From Echinococcus granulosus (lineage: Eukaryota; Platyhelminthes; Cestoda; Cyclophyllidea; Taeniidae): a stretch of DNA of 64,000 nt. The notes beneath the pieces are model-generated. The model worked only from the letters and a program-made list of their open reading frames with translations, was not told the origin of the DNA and made no database searches. A program made the translations under genes and the position numbers. The stretch is from positions 376,167 to 440,166 of the forward strand of contig NW_020170412.1 in NCBI RefSeq assembly GCF_000524195.1, written 5' to 3'. Position 1 is the first letter of the stretch, and every line of letters starts with the position of its first letter. Shown here piece by piece: positions 1 to 11,279 of the stretch.

Positions 1-1746
1 TGTGAACACTGTCGCTAACTACGCCGCAAATGACTACGCGATATTGCGTGAGGAATTCAAAGTAATTTTGGCATTTCCTTCTCCCTCACAACTATAAAAT
101 GGTCGCAATTGCTGCGTTTAAGGATTTATAGAAATGGTGGCACTAGCACCACTTCAATCTATCAGCATTGCTCAAAATGCATGTTAGTGAAACTTGATAC
201 CAATTAGGTGTAACAGTGAAAGGCAAGATTGACATGACGACTGAAGACAGGGTGTAACAACGAAGGTGGATGCATTCTTTTAGACACTGCAGTGCAACGC
301 CGCTATACAGCAGGACGAGAAAGGCCTTACAATGGAGGTTGGTGCTCACCCTGAAAACCAGTTGAGGAATCGTTACAAAAACGTTCTGCCCTGTGAGTTG
401 CCTTTTGCTCGTCATGTGTCTGACAGCTGAAAATAGTGACAGTGTCCTTTCCATCAATAGGTGCGATGAGTTAGTTCAGTAAGTGATATTTTTTCAAGAG
501 TGCAGACGAAATCAGCAATGTAGTGGATGGTCGTTCATGTGGAATGGAGGCAAATTTGGGGAAAAAGTAGTTTGCTTACCATGAGACTGCTTCCACTTTT
601 ATTTGCACATAGTGTCCAGGTAAGCTCTGGAAACCAAAAGGTTGTGGGAAATTGGGTTGCTCGTGCTCTCTAAATAGAGGCCAACCAGAGAAGCCAAAAA
701 AAGAATTACTTCTACCACCTTCGTCTGCTCACATTTCTCATCAACCAATGTTAATTGTGAGGGAATTTTGAAGAAGAGTAAATGAAATTCTGAAAGCTAA
801 GTAGAATTTGGTTCACTCCACCGGTTTTACAGTAATGAATATGCTGCGTGTTAGTCAACAGAGTGACAAGCACAACTGATACCAGGTGAGCAAAAAGGTC
901 CAAGAGATTCCACTACAGCTTGCTGCAATAACTCTCGGTAGCGCAGCTTTAGGGACCTTGTAAGATGCATGTGATTGTTTACATGTCTGCAATGTAAAGC
1001 ATAGCAACAGTGCGTCAGTTAGCTGGTCATTTGGACGGTGTCGGTAACATTCAGTGATAGCATGCATCTACAACATTGGCGATGGAAGAGTAGTGAAAAC
1101 TCTGTAGAATGGGTGCCATGCACGCGTATGGATAAATAGCAGTAGGCTCAAACCACTACCAACCTCTTCATCACTATTTCCATTTAGGTTACATTAACTA
1201 ACCGCAGTTTTTGGATTCTTGGTTAACTGACAAGTAGATGAAAAGGATACCACTTAGTGGAGATAGGCTAACGAGTGTGATTGGTTGTCTCGCACCACCT
1301 ACTGTTCAACTCTGAATTCCGCTTAGTGGATGCGCTAGACTGGAGGCGAGTGCGCTCGAAGTAAATTCCATCCCAACTGCCTCGGAAGCATCACAGACAA
1401 GCCAATCGGTAAAAAGAAATTCCTACTCCACAAGTTATGTGCAAAAATCGCATCACTGCATCATTTACCACTGAGAAGGCTTGTCCTCTCACATGCACCA
1501 CCCCATGGCATTATTCCACCCCAGAAGAGCTGAATGACTAATAACAGAGGTGGGACGAACAGACATTTTGCAGACACTGCTGACACTGATTACACCCACC
1601 CACCATCGTCGACAGTTGAAGCACATATCATTCTCCCAATCACTCTTCAATCAACCGGCACTGCTCCACGTTGTTGTTTCGTACCATCAGTGTATGCAGG
1701 AGCAGTGCATCAGATGGGCATGAATGCTTTTCACCCCAATTTCCAG
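1..1746. other. Upstream region, no gene assigned
   Basis: The 5' exons of the tyrosine phosphatase gene should lie here or further left, because its first visible exon starts inside the conserved domain. I could not identify a phase-compatible preceding exon. A short ATG-led open stretch at 581-619 (MRLLPLLFAHSVQ followed by GTAAGC) resembles a signal-peptide first exon but is too short to assign. The opposite strand of the same bases can also be read as a small splice-bounded exon, so neither reading is secure. Confidence 0.4.
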
Positions 1747-3674
1747 TCGACCACAACCGCCTAAAGCTGACAAAGAAGTATGCGCTGGCTGATCTCTGTA
1801 CAGTGGACGAAAGTGACCCCAAGGCCACACCTCTCGCCCTCAACGCATTGTCAAACTACGTCAATGCTAGTCTCATACCCTCCACTCCACCGTTGTTGCG
1901 CATCAACTGCGCGACTGCCAAGCCTGAGTGCAGGTCCTGTCCCAACGTCTACGTGGCGGCGCAGGCCCCCAAACGCTGCTCCGTGGCACTCTTCTGGCAG
2001 GCCATTTGGGATTCCAATGTGCGAGTTATTGTCATGCTGACTAGGTGAGTGCCTACCATTCCACTCCTCCTTTAAGATGTTGTTACTCGGACAAGTTCTT
2101 TCTCATGACCCCCTCACACCTGTCCGTGATTCTGCGTCTGCTTTGCAGATTGCACGAAAGGGAGAAAGAAAAGTGTTGGCCTTACTGGCCACGCAAGCAT
2201 GACAATAGGGATGGTGATGGTGAGGGTGATGGCCTAAACAGCGAGTTATGCTCCGCCACGTACGGCAACTTCGCCGTCACTCTGCAGAGCACTGAGACCG
2301 GCTTCTGCTACATCCGTCGCGTTCTCGTGATCCACAATAAGGTGAGTGTGGAGGGCGGACTAAAATGATTTGCACCACTACACACGATTGCAGTTTTCTG
2401 CCTTCACACCACACCTCCACCCACTGGTCACCTCCAATTGCGTCAGCACCTGCACCAGACCAACCGAAGAAGAACCTTCCATGCACACGGTTATATGCGC
2501 ACACAATTATGTCCATTCAGTGGAGCTCTATCTGGACAATAAATAGCTGTGTGTGTGTGTTGGTGTGTTTTAGGCTGTCGAAAATACCATTCCCAGACGG
2601 GTGATTCAACTTCTGATGACAAGTTGGGATGATTTTAAGGTGCCCAGAAAGGACGACTTTTGCATTTTCCTGAAGAAATACTGGGATGACCTCAAGGCTA
2701 TGAATAGGCAATCCGTTGGCTCTGTCCTCGTTCACTGCAGGTATCTCCTCTTCCAATTTCTATTCTTCCATTACCAACAAACAGTTACTTTCATTTGCTT
2801 GTTTGTACGATGGAGTGCCTAATGCCCACGGAACACACTGATGTGACTGTTTTAGCGCCGGTGTTGGAAGAACGGGCACATTCATTGCAATCGACATGCT
2901 CGCTCGGTACATCGAAGGGTTAGTGGAGTTGGGGAAGAGGAGGGTTTCGAGCAACACGAAGACCGAGGACAATGGTGTGCCGTGGCAGGAATCCATCTAC
3001 GCAAATCTAACGGAATCGGGAAAGGCCATTCTGCTGCACAACCGTGCCACACTTGACAAGAGCACCTCAATGGTGGACATCTTTCAAACTGTCCTTTGGC
3101 TACGATCACAACGGTTGAAGTCGGTTCAACAGGATGTGAGTTGGCTGCCTACCTGTGTCTTCAACGCATTCAGTCAAGCTGCGTCTGTCTTCATACAGAT
3201 TTGTACATTAGTTGCCCCAATTGGTAATCTGTGGATTAAATTCAAGGAGCTATTTATAGAGGTGACCTATTTAAGTTGTTTGTTGACAGACATGGAGGCA
3301 GATTTGTCTCCAGTTCACATGGTAGCATAACTGTGCATCCTGTTCCATGGAGATGCAATCCCATTGGATGACACCCTATCGCTGTACAAGACAATTTTGA
3401 TCACTTTGCATGCTCATTCCTTCGAAACACTTGACATTATTTTGTCTGCCCAACACTAGGAACAACTGATTGGCTACTGCTCTACTGAGAAGGGAAGTGT
3501 ATGGTTGCGGTAATCATTTATCCATTGTTTTTTCGCTTTTAGATACAATATATCTTTATCTATGACTTCCTCAGCTACTACATCCAAAGTCTAACTGGAG
3601 AAGTAGGTAAGTATGCGGCTTTCAAATGATGACACTACCTCCCTTCCACAGAGTTTCCTTTCGACAGTGTTTGA
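1747..3674 (+). CDS. Protein tyrosine phosphatase, catalytic domain (5' exons missing)
   Basis: Classical cysteine-dependent tyrosine phosphatase that removes phosphate from phosphotyrosine. Exons: 1747-2044, 2149-2341, 2574-2740, 2856-3135, 3543-3606, 3652-3674, all with AG/GT borders. They join in one frame of 340 residues to TGA at 3672-3674, and the agreement of all phases supports the model. Numbering from the first whole codon, motifs in order are NYVNASLI, YVAAQAP, FWQAIW, IVMLTR, KCWPYWP, the WPD-loop position, the P-loop HCSAGVGRTGT (Cys218, Arg224) and QYIFIY with Gln310 and Gln314. The phosphotyrosine-recognition loop would lie in an upstream exon. The WPD loop reads Trp181-Asp182-Asp183: proline is replaced, while the general-acid aspartate position is kept. 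A linker of about 40 residues between the P-loop helix and the Q-loop looks longer than usual. The active Cys and Arg suggest a working enzyme. Receptor or non-receptor class cannot be decided without the N-terminus. Confidence 0.93.
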
Positions 3675-3763
3675 GGAGGGGCCCACTGAAGAAGTAATTA
3701 CAGGAGCTAGGAGGGGTTGCCAATAGTGGTTTACATGATTTGTACCTTATACTTCAATTCCTG

Positions 3764-3769
3764 AATAAA
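3764..3769 (+). promoter_or_regulatory. Poly(A) signal of the phosphatase gene
   Basis: AATAAA lies about 90 bases after the phosphatase stop codon, a normal spacing for a short 3' UTR. The same hexamer is kept at the matching place (about 8503) in the downstream duplicate of this 3' end. Confidence 0.6.
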
Positions 3770-3824
3770 AATATGCATATATTACTACTTATGATGTTCA
3801 TGTATGTGCCAGATACTTTAGCGT

Positions 3825-3990
3825 GGAGGGGTGGAGTCATATTACTAGAGCAGAATAGGTACTGCCAACTTATAGAAGGGCTGGGGAGGCGATTGACTTG
3901 TCTTATAGGCTATACGACCAAAGGATTGTACAAAGGCGGAGCCTGCCTACTAGCCTGCCCAAAAGGAATAGTTCAGCATGCAGTTGTAGT
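3825..3990 (+). mobile_element. Solo LTR-like copy of the dispersed terminal-repeat family
   Basis: Diverged copy of the repeat found complete at 32.5, 41.3 and 44.8 kb. The recognisable core runs from the ATATTACTAGAGCAGAAT-like start, through GAAGGGCTGGGGAGG, to a GTACAAAGGCGGAGCC-like end. It lies just behind the phosphatase poly(A) signal. Confidence 0.55.
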
Positions 3991-4812
3991 ATTACACTGC
4001 ATTATTGTGAGTATTCGCCCTCTCGTGGAATCCACCATCTAATTTAGAACTATCTCGAAAATGTCAAATGCACCAATTCAAAGGTAACAAAACCTTAAAT
4101 GGCGAGGTTGAATAACATGACCTTGAAGGCTTTCGCCTTTGTGCAGTAGTAATTCTGCAGTGCATGCACAACGATAAGAGGAACAAAAAATATGACGTTT
4201 AGAATGAATATTTTAGGCAATGCTTTTGTTGCTCATCATCCATCCCCCAGTCCCGACTATGAAAATGAGAGTGGAAGAGAAGCCACATATACTGATGACG
4301 TGAAATTGTACAAATAGTAAAGGGTTTTTTTGGAGTCAGAGTTTGACCTCCCCACTTTCGAATGGATGGCGATTTTTCCGTCTTGCCGTTTGCCCAATTT
4401 GTTGGCCTGTGAATTGGATAAGCCACATCTAGAGCTCAAACAAATTTCACACTCTCGGCAATTAATTGTGACAATCTTATTGTTCGCCTAATTTGTCGGA
4501 GAAGTAGGACTCAGCCTTTGTTTACCTGTTGGACGGTAAAAACAAATTAGGAAGACCAAAAGTACGTAAAATCTCATATTCCACGAGTTTTGCTATGCCT
4601 TGCAATTCATTATTGTTGACTTCTTTTGGGACAGTGATCCTAGGACTAGCGATGGGTGTGCGAGATGGACAGCACATTTCCCAAATAAGACGAAACACCA
4701 AATTCAGCGGAATTGCCAAGAGGGATTAGTGACGGTGCAGACAGATGTCTCCTTAGTTGCACGCAAATTCAGTGGTTGCTGGGTTAGTTCGTGAATGCTT
4801 TCTTTCTTTCAG

Positions 4813-4909
4813 CGCCGACTGCTTTGTAATGGCCGACCAGGGAGGTGGAAATACGGTAACACTGAAGACGACGTTTGAAAGTAAGGGGGAGCTATATAAC
4901 GCTTTAAAG
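4813..4909 (+). CDS. Orphan exon-like segment resembling AHSA1 (Hsp90 co-chaperone) domain
   Basis: A pyrimidine-rich tract and CAG acceptor (TTTCTTTCTTTCAG) precede an open frame with an internal ATG at 4829 in the context GTAATGG. The frame encodes MADQGGGNTVTLKTTFES followed by KGELYNALK. The TLK-x-TF...ELY pattern resembles the start of the C-terminal START-like domain of activator of Hsp90 ATPase (AHSA1) proteins; this is a family-resemblance inference from one short segment. A possible donor GTAAGG is at 4881 and a weaker GTTTCT at 4910. I could not find matching exons before or after it. It may be the first exon of a small gene or a gene fragment stranded among phosphatase debris. Confidence 0.35.
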
Positions 4910-5829
4910 GTTTCTACAGCTCATCGTTTTGGTTCTGCTACCGCTTAAGCTCCCGTGATTTTGCATTTTCCCAAGGGCATAATCTCCGAGTCACTCTAGT
5001 AGCCTCCACAACTTGAGTACACCGATAACACATTCTGTTCAAGTATTATGACTTCTTCCATCGTCAGGGGAGTCTCGCGGTATGGCAGAAAAGCATACTT
5101 TTCATTCATAATAATCGTGAGGATGAGTAGGAATTGAAGCATAGGGCACGATTTATAGAAATCAAGACTTGTGAAATCGTCCCGTTGATGCGGTTGCCCC
5201 TTGAATGGGTCCCGCCTCAAACACACTCTTAAGGGAACCCTATTAAAGTGAATCAAAGCTATCATTCAAATGTCGTTAACTTACTAACTTTGGATGTAGT
5301 AACTGTGAAAGTCATTGATAAAGACGTATTGCATATGGAAAGACAAAAACAGACAACTGCTTAACGTTACTGCGTACTCACCACTGCAGCATCAAAACGG
5401 CTAATTTGTTGTACTTAATATGACATTCACAAGGAAAGTTTATGTGTTGCAAAGAAATGAGCACTAAATTGATCAAAAGCACTTTTTGGAGGTGAATGTG
5501 GTGACAATTTTACGGCTTACATGCCTCCAAATTAGGACAAGTGGCTTTGTGAAGAGGTGGGCTCGTACTGCAAATAAAGAAGAATCTGCTCTAATGCCTC
5601 CTTACAAATTATTTAAATGAGATCCTTATGGAGACAAATTTTAGAATTCAATCTCTAGAATGCCAACTTGAATATCGAGCTACCAAATCTACATAATGAC
5701 GGCCGCTGAGTTGCTAAAGGAGCTACTTAGAATTGAGTCAGTAAGGCAATTTGAAGCATTACTGAGCACCATCATCCTTACCTCGGCTTCACCATGTTCT
5801 TTATATCGTTTGAGGAAAGAGATACGAGG

Positions 5830-6095
5830 AATTTAAGACCTAGGTGGGCAGACAACTAACATCCTGTTGGACTGTCTTCGGCCGTTGTGATTGCAGCCAA
5901 AGGACAATTTGAAAGAAGTCCACCACTGCAAATCCAAGTGACCTGCCAATACGGCCCCAGCCGCCACGTTGGCGCCGGGAAAGGACCTGCACTAAGGCCT
6001 GCTAGTCGGGCGGTTGCTGTGCAACAAGGCAATGAGGCTAATCTTGACTCAATCTGACAACGCTCTAGGGCAATAGATGCAGCCGTGGTGTAAAT
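5830..6095 (-). pseudogene. Inverted, internally deleted copy of the phosphatase gene
   Basis: Read on the minus strand, about 6095-5926 aligns with the first phosphatase exon (1820-2015), including the shared run AGTGCAGGTCCT and the CGTGGCGGC stretch. About 5923-5830 aligns with the end of exon 4 plus its following intron (3070-3165), including TTTCAAA.TGTCCTTTGGCT, ATCACAACGG and CAACAGGATGT. Exons 2 and 3 and the catalytic Cys region are absent, so the two parts are fused directly. Keeping intron sequence shows it arose from DNA duplication, not from an mRNA copy. It is frame-broken and cannot make a phosphatase. Confidence 0.8.
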
Positions 6096-6666
6096 ATGAT
6101 TGGCTGGGCAGATACCAGCCCTAATATATCTCTTTGATCGACTAGAAATAGGGGTGAAAATCACCCAAGCTCATGTGGTGCAATACCTTGACAGTATGCA
6201 TTGAACATAAGTGAAATTGTATCCTCTTTAGCTGTCTATGATGGTGCGTGGGCCTTTTCAGTATCCGCGGTGTCCACGAAGGTTTGCACGTCCCATCTCT
6301 GCCATTAGCTATCTTGACCTTCCAGGGCTCTCATTGCCATAGAGCGGCCCTTTGTCATCTTCGCGGAAACTCAACTATTCCATTTGACGTGTGATTGCCG
6401 CATACCACTGTCAAGAATGGATTATGAGCATCACTTTGTTAAATGTCATCAAGAGAATACGAAGGGTAAGGTAGGGGACTTTCTGCCCCCCATATAAGAG
6501 AGCAGATTTTGCGTCACTGAGATTTTGTGCCTTCTTGTAAAGTAAGGATTGCTTCCCACCAAATGGCTAGTCCAAAGTGTTTCTGACAAAGCGGCTTTTG
6601 CATAGATTCGACCTGTATCTCAACTATAACTGCCTCGTCTTTAGCAAGGAAATTAGTCAGAACAGT

Positions 6667-6746
6667 TGCGTCTCCAGTTCGGCATGCACACAGCGAGCGT
6701 CAGCTGCACCACTCGAGCTGTTGCAATGGATTTGTGAGATGCATGG
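6667..6746 (+). other. Exon-like open stretch with strong donor, unassigned
   Basis: A candidate acceptor (GTCTCCAG, about 6669-6676) is followed by an open frame reading SACTQRASAAPLELLQWICE and MHG, ending at a strong donor, ATG|GTAAGTGG. The composition looks coding, but the next plausible downstream acceptor opens into a stop in the needed phase. It could be a lone exon of an unseen gene, a fragment, or chance. Confidence 0.22.
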
Positions 6747-6749
6747 TAA

Positions 6750-8230
6750 GTGGTTTGGAATTACCAGGCACACGTTTGTTTGTCTAACCTAGAGTTATAA
6801 AAACAATCTAACAATTGCGATATGTTTTTTACCGTACGTGTAGGCTTACTGTTATGCTATCAATGCAGGCGGATGAGGCCCATTTTCAAAGTTTAACCAC
6901 TGATCTATCGCATTTGGCTTGCTTCCTCATTTATTTTCACTATTACGAATGTTCTGTTGGTCACTGGAGACATCATGTATTTATCATAGATGGAGGGACG
7001 CACAGACCGATCGACACACCCAACAACCGAACCACCAACTGAGTGTCTAACATAGCTACCGACTAGCGTATCGGTGTTGTGCGTAATGGTGTCTATAGGT
7101 CAAGAGTTGGATGATAGTTGCAAGCCCTCGGGAGCTATGCTACAGCTAATAATTGCATCAAGCTCTCCCAAGAACCGTATGAACTTTTTAATTACATCTG
7201 CAATTCCGTTACCAAACAGGTAGCGTGTTCATCAATACCAAATTCTACTAGACTTATCACTTCGTTTGTTTTATCGAGATTTCGCTGACTATTGCATAGA
7301 TTTAATCAGCGATGTGAGCAGAAGAAAGTAGTAAAAAAATACAGGATTTTGTTACTTCGGGTTTGGTTTTTATCATAAAGTTTAAGCAAGCCAATGTCTC
7401 ACCACCTTTTGGGATCTTCAGTTCAGCTCGGTACTGTGCAAATGCGATTGGAAGAGGACTCATGGCAAGTAAACTCATCTTTTCTACTGTTCGCCTCTCT
7501 TTTGCTATAAGCCACTACTTATAACTTTGTTGCCAACTTTTGAAAATTGCACTTCAATGGTGAGGGCACATGATAGGAGAAGGAAATCTTACAGGGTAAA
7601 ACCCTTTTACAACGCTTCCTTAAGTGATATTGAGGGCTTGCACCAACCTCCCTTGTGGAACATTTGTCGCTTTCCTGTGCAGCAGCGTGACCTCGCACTG
7701 TCTAGGAGCAAGCACCGGTACCCGCTGTCACCTCCTTTCTCTACGTGTCCTGCACATCTTATCTTGTACAGAAAAAGCTAAGTAGGATGAAGGTAAATTA
7801 GCCCAAATTCAACGCTACTAACTTGGCAACCTGTAGGAATCCGCGAAACTCTGCACTTGAGAACCGCTTTTAACATGGGGAAAGAAGTAGTGAAATTACC
7901 AAAAACTCCTCCCAATAAACCGCATGGCTAAAGGGGATTGGCACTTTTGTCAACCAATTGCAATTTCGATCGTCTTTGTTGGGTACATTATTTATGTCCT
8001 CAAGCTTTCACAAGTCGCCTTCCCTAGCCGTCTTACAAGACCTGCATTTGCAAAACCAATTCTCGAGGTCTGCATCTAGATCTGACAGATGGATTTAGCA
8101 GTACCTTGCCAGTTGTCAATACCTAACATATAAATGGCTCTCCTTTTTGTGCTCTCATATTTTGAAACCTCCAAATCCATTTGAACAACTTTTCTTGTGT
8201 GCAGAATTTTGGAGGTAGCTGAATAACTCC
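6750..8230. other. Non-coding stretch, nothing assigned
   Basis: Several short open frames occur, the longest at 7527-7781 (+), but none has recognisable domains, splice context or coding bias. I see no repeat of note. Confidence 0.4.
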
Positions 8231-8234
8231 TGTG

Positions 8235-8545
8235 ATGATGAGGAGGGAAGACTATAGTAACGATAACCATTGTGGCCTTTCAGATTTAGTACATCTTGAT
8301 TAATCAATTCCCAAATTACTACATCCAAAGTCGAACAAATGAAGATGGTAGGTTTGTAGCATTTGAATGAGCGCATTGCCTCCCATCGATGGATTCTACA
8401 AGGTAGTGTTTGAGGAGGGACCAACCCAAGAGTCAATCGCACTAACTGGAATGGTGTGCAGATGCTGATCTATATGACTTCTGCCTTACATCTCAAACTC
8501 AGAATAAAAAATACGCATACTCTGCTACTCGTAATCTACTGATAA
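8235..8545 (+). pseudogene. Duplicate of the phosphatase 3' end (penultimate exon to poly(A))
   Basis: This segment is collinear with 3495-3790: intron tail, penultimate exon, intron, final exon and 3' UTR. The exon copy, 8284-8347, is 64 bases, the same length as the real exon (3543-3606). It keeps TACTACATCCAAAGTC and a following GTAGGT donor-like site, but the Gln codon near its start has become TAG. The final-exon region keeps TAGTGTTTGAGGAGGG but has lost the AG acceptor. AATAAA is conserved near 8503. Introns are present, so it is a DNA-level duplication, and it is non-functional. Confidence 0.8.
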
Positions 8546-8564
8546 AAGGTGAATGCAATGATGC

Positions 8565-8720
8565 AGAGCCCAGAGTCTCCTTCAAGAAGGAAAGAAGACA
8601 TAACACCGGGGCAGAATGTATATTGTCAGCATACAGAAGGGTTTGGGGCTACTGACACTGCCTGGAGGCCCTGCCACCTAGCAGAGGTGTAACCGCCTAG
8701 CCAAAGCAATCAATTAAACA
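8565..8720 (+). mobile_element. LTR-like repeat copy
   Basis: It matches the dispersed terminal repeat: CATAACACCGGGGCAGAATG, then GCATACAGAAGGGTTTGGGG, a TGGAGGCCCTGCCACC segment and a purine-rich tail with AATTAAACAAGC. It follows the duplicated phosphatase 3' end just as the 3.8-kb copy follows the original, so it was probably carried along in the duplication. Confidence 0.6.
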
Positions 8721-8749
8721 AGCAGTGCGTCTCGAGTCTTTCCTAAAAT

Positions 8750-8885
8750 AGGAGGAAATCATAAGAGGGTGGTGGAAGATATATTACTGATGTGCAGAAG
8801 AGCTGAGGTTACCGTCATGGCACGGGCTTTAGTGACTGCGTAGTCAAGGCTCGAGAGTAAACAAACGATCAAAGTGCCACAGTCA
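8750..8885 (+). mobile_element. Second adjacent LTR-like repeat copy
   Basis: A more diverged copy in the same direction: GAAATCATAAGAGGGTGG, GATGTGCAGAAGAGCTGAGG and a terminal GAGAGTAAACAAACGATCAAAG. It is only about 180 bases after the previous copy, with no room for an internal region. Confidence 0.45.
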
Positions 8886-9499
8886 CTGCCTAAGTTATGG
8901 TTGAAAAGGTGACGGGGCACAGGAGTCTGAAATTATCTGCTGTGTAGTTAAACCAGTCCTTCATTCAACCATTGTGGAGACGGTATTGTGGCAGACTGGG
9001 CACTTATGCCCTTGATAGCGAGTCTAATTTTAACAGCAAATTTTGACGAAATTTGGTTTAAATGAACTTTTCCCATCCTAAACAGAAGGGTGCTATGTCC
9101 TCACTGATAGTTATAGGTCATTTTCTCACTTCCACTGTTGTTGACGCGAGTCTTAGTCTTGAGGTCAAAGTTTGGTACTTCTAACAAAGTACTCAGAGGA
9201 AGTGCTTTGAAGCGATCTGTTGACATTCACTGATTCATAAGGGAAGGCAATCTTAAACACTCCATCATAATGCAGCTATGTTCACTTACCCAATTTCTAC
9301 CTTCTACATGGCCCTCTATTCAACTTCGAATCAGCACGCAAATGCAAGATACGTCAATTACAGAGGCGACACAATTTCAAGTGGCAAGATTAAATAAAGT
9401 GGATTTGCAGAATTTTACACTATTTGCCTTAAACTTCCTTCAAAGCATGCACAACTACATCAAGAAGGGACAAAGTGACGTCTAGAGGAGAAGTTCATG

Positions 9500-10330
9500 G
9501 AGCACTGTGGCTGGATTTGTCAACACAGAGTAAGTGAAACTGTGCGCAGCAATCAAGTTGTAAATTTTGAACGCCGATTCTTTACTGAACCGTGTAGGAC
9601 TTTGTGGATTCTAAAAACAGGCATCACACCTGGACATTTGAAAGGTAAAAGATGGATGAAAAGAACTACTAGCACTCTAATTGAACCCTTGAATGCTTTC
9701 ACTGAAGATGCACAATTGCAAGACTGGAATCTATACCTTGGATGGTGCCTCCTTATACATTGAGCTACCGTCCATACATCAATCGTCATTTCACAGTATA
9801 AGATGACTGCAGGTCTTAAAATGATGGTACCTTGCAATATTTCTTTGCTAAACTCGAAGCCAGAAACCCACACTGTACCAGAGTATGTATTGCAACTGAA
9901 AGAAGACATGAGTCCAACATTCAACATTGTGGGGGAATAGTTACGTCTGTCATATCCGAGTCAGAAGATATATTATGGCAAGCACAGTCAACTTAACAGC
10001 CTATTCCATTACCTGAAATACTCAGCACTTTCCATCATTTGTCGAGCAATGACCCATTCCACACCAAGTTGCGCCATGCAAACGTACACCTCCAGTTGGA
10101 TACGAAGACGAAGTTTACGTACCAACGGAAGAAGGGTGACCTACGGTAATGGCCAACACAGTAACTACCCACAAGTGGAATTGCGAGGCCAAATTTTACA
10201 TAGATGAGGGGATCTACGTAACGCGCTTGTATGAAAGCATGCGGCAGTCAAAACATGGAAACCTTGTGCCTGATCGGAAGCCACCGGTCTCCGGTGCGGA
10301 TTCACTTCCCCAATATGTTTGATCTACAGT
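9500..10330 (+). mobile_element. Degenerate Ty3/gypsy retrotransposon integrase relic
   Basis: Between about 9545 and 9940 one frame, interrupted by in-frame stops at 9761 and 9938, follows the end of a Ty3/gypsy integrase core. It shows an NFERRFFTE block, a TPGHLKGKRW block, a DWNLYLGWCLL segment, ATVHTSI, and a C-terminal PEYVLQLKEDM. Beyond that, pieces such as GYEDEVYV (chromodomain-side linker region) appear in another frame to about 10.3 kb. The catalytic aspartate position before NFE is Asn and the catalytic glutamate position in the GKRWMKRT block is Lys. With stops and frameshifts, the copy is dead. I see no reverse transcriptase or clear LTRs around it. Confidence 0.75.
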
Positions 10331-11270
10331 ATCTCTGCCTCCTTTACAATCGCTACTTGACAAGGCATATACTCAGCCAACCCGTCTACTTGTATTAAGG
10401 GCATGAACGACAAGGATGAAGGGATACACACTACAACTATTACAGAAGTATTGTTGCATCGCCTATACGTATATATTAATAAACGTATTTTTGGATTGGT
10501 TTAACCCACTACACACGTATTTCCGTCCTTCTTTATTTCGGTTCACTCAAGAATACGCTACTAGTGAGCTAAGGAGATTGCTGAAGAGTCTACTAAAACA
10601 TCGAGCTTATAGTCACCGACCTTGTATTTTCTGGGTGAGCACTGAAATCATCACTTTTTTAGCCGTATACACTACTGGTGGTCTAAAAATGGAGACTAAG
10701 ACTCCCTCGCAGGAAGGTGGCCTTGGGAAGGACTCACGGAGGGAGCCGCATCTTCCGTGCGCTTGGAGTAACCGAAGTTGTAGGAAGTGATGTCACTTGC
10801 ACTCACGCAACGACGCATATGCATGCATGCAGAGCATTGGTGAACCGTGAATCAGTTGTCATTCAATAGTGTGTGCATGTGCATGCATGTATTTGTAGGT
10901 GTGCATGCACACCATTTACGCATTTGCTATCCCCAAGCTACTGTTTACACTTTATGCTAGGAGAAGTAATTTATCCATCTCCTGACGATGTCTGAGCTTC
11001 GCTAATCAGTAGCCCTTCCAAGTACCTGTCGCACAACTCAAGGCTGACGATTGCATTTTTACACCTAACCCTTGTCTTTAGGAAAAGAGTGCTGCTACTT
11101 CACGCAAATAATAATAATATCTACTTCAAGATGAGCCTGTTTGGTGAAACTGACAATGCACAACTGGTCACTGCTGCCAATGCGAACGCAAAACTGGTAC
11201 ATCCTACAAATGCACATCATTATATGCTGCATGTCGTAGACGGAGAATAAATAAGTAGTGATGTTGCGGC
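10330..11270. other. Non-coding stretch
   Basis: It contains an alternating GT/GCATGC-rich patch at about 10830-10910. No gene, RNA or repeat family member was recognised. Confidence 0.4.
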
Positions 11271-11279
11271 CACCCGCTG

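Noticed and set aside
581..619. Signal-peptide-like first exon MRLLPLLFAHSVQ
   Set aside because: Only 13 codons. The reverse strand of the same bases also makes a splice-bounded open exon, and neither links to the phosphatase in phase.
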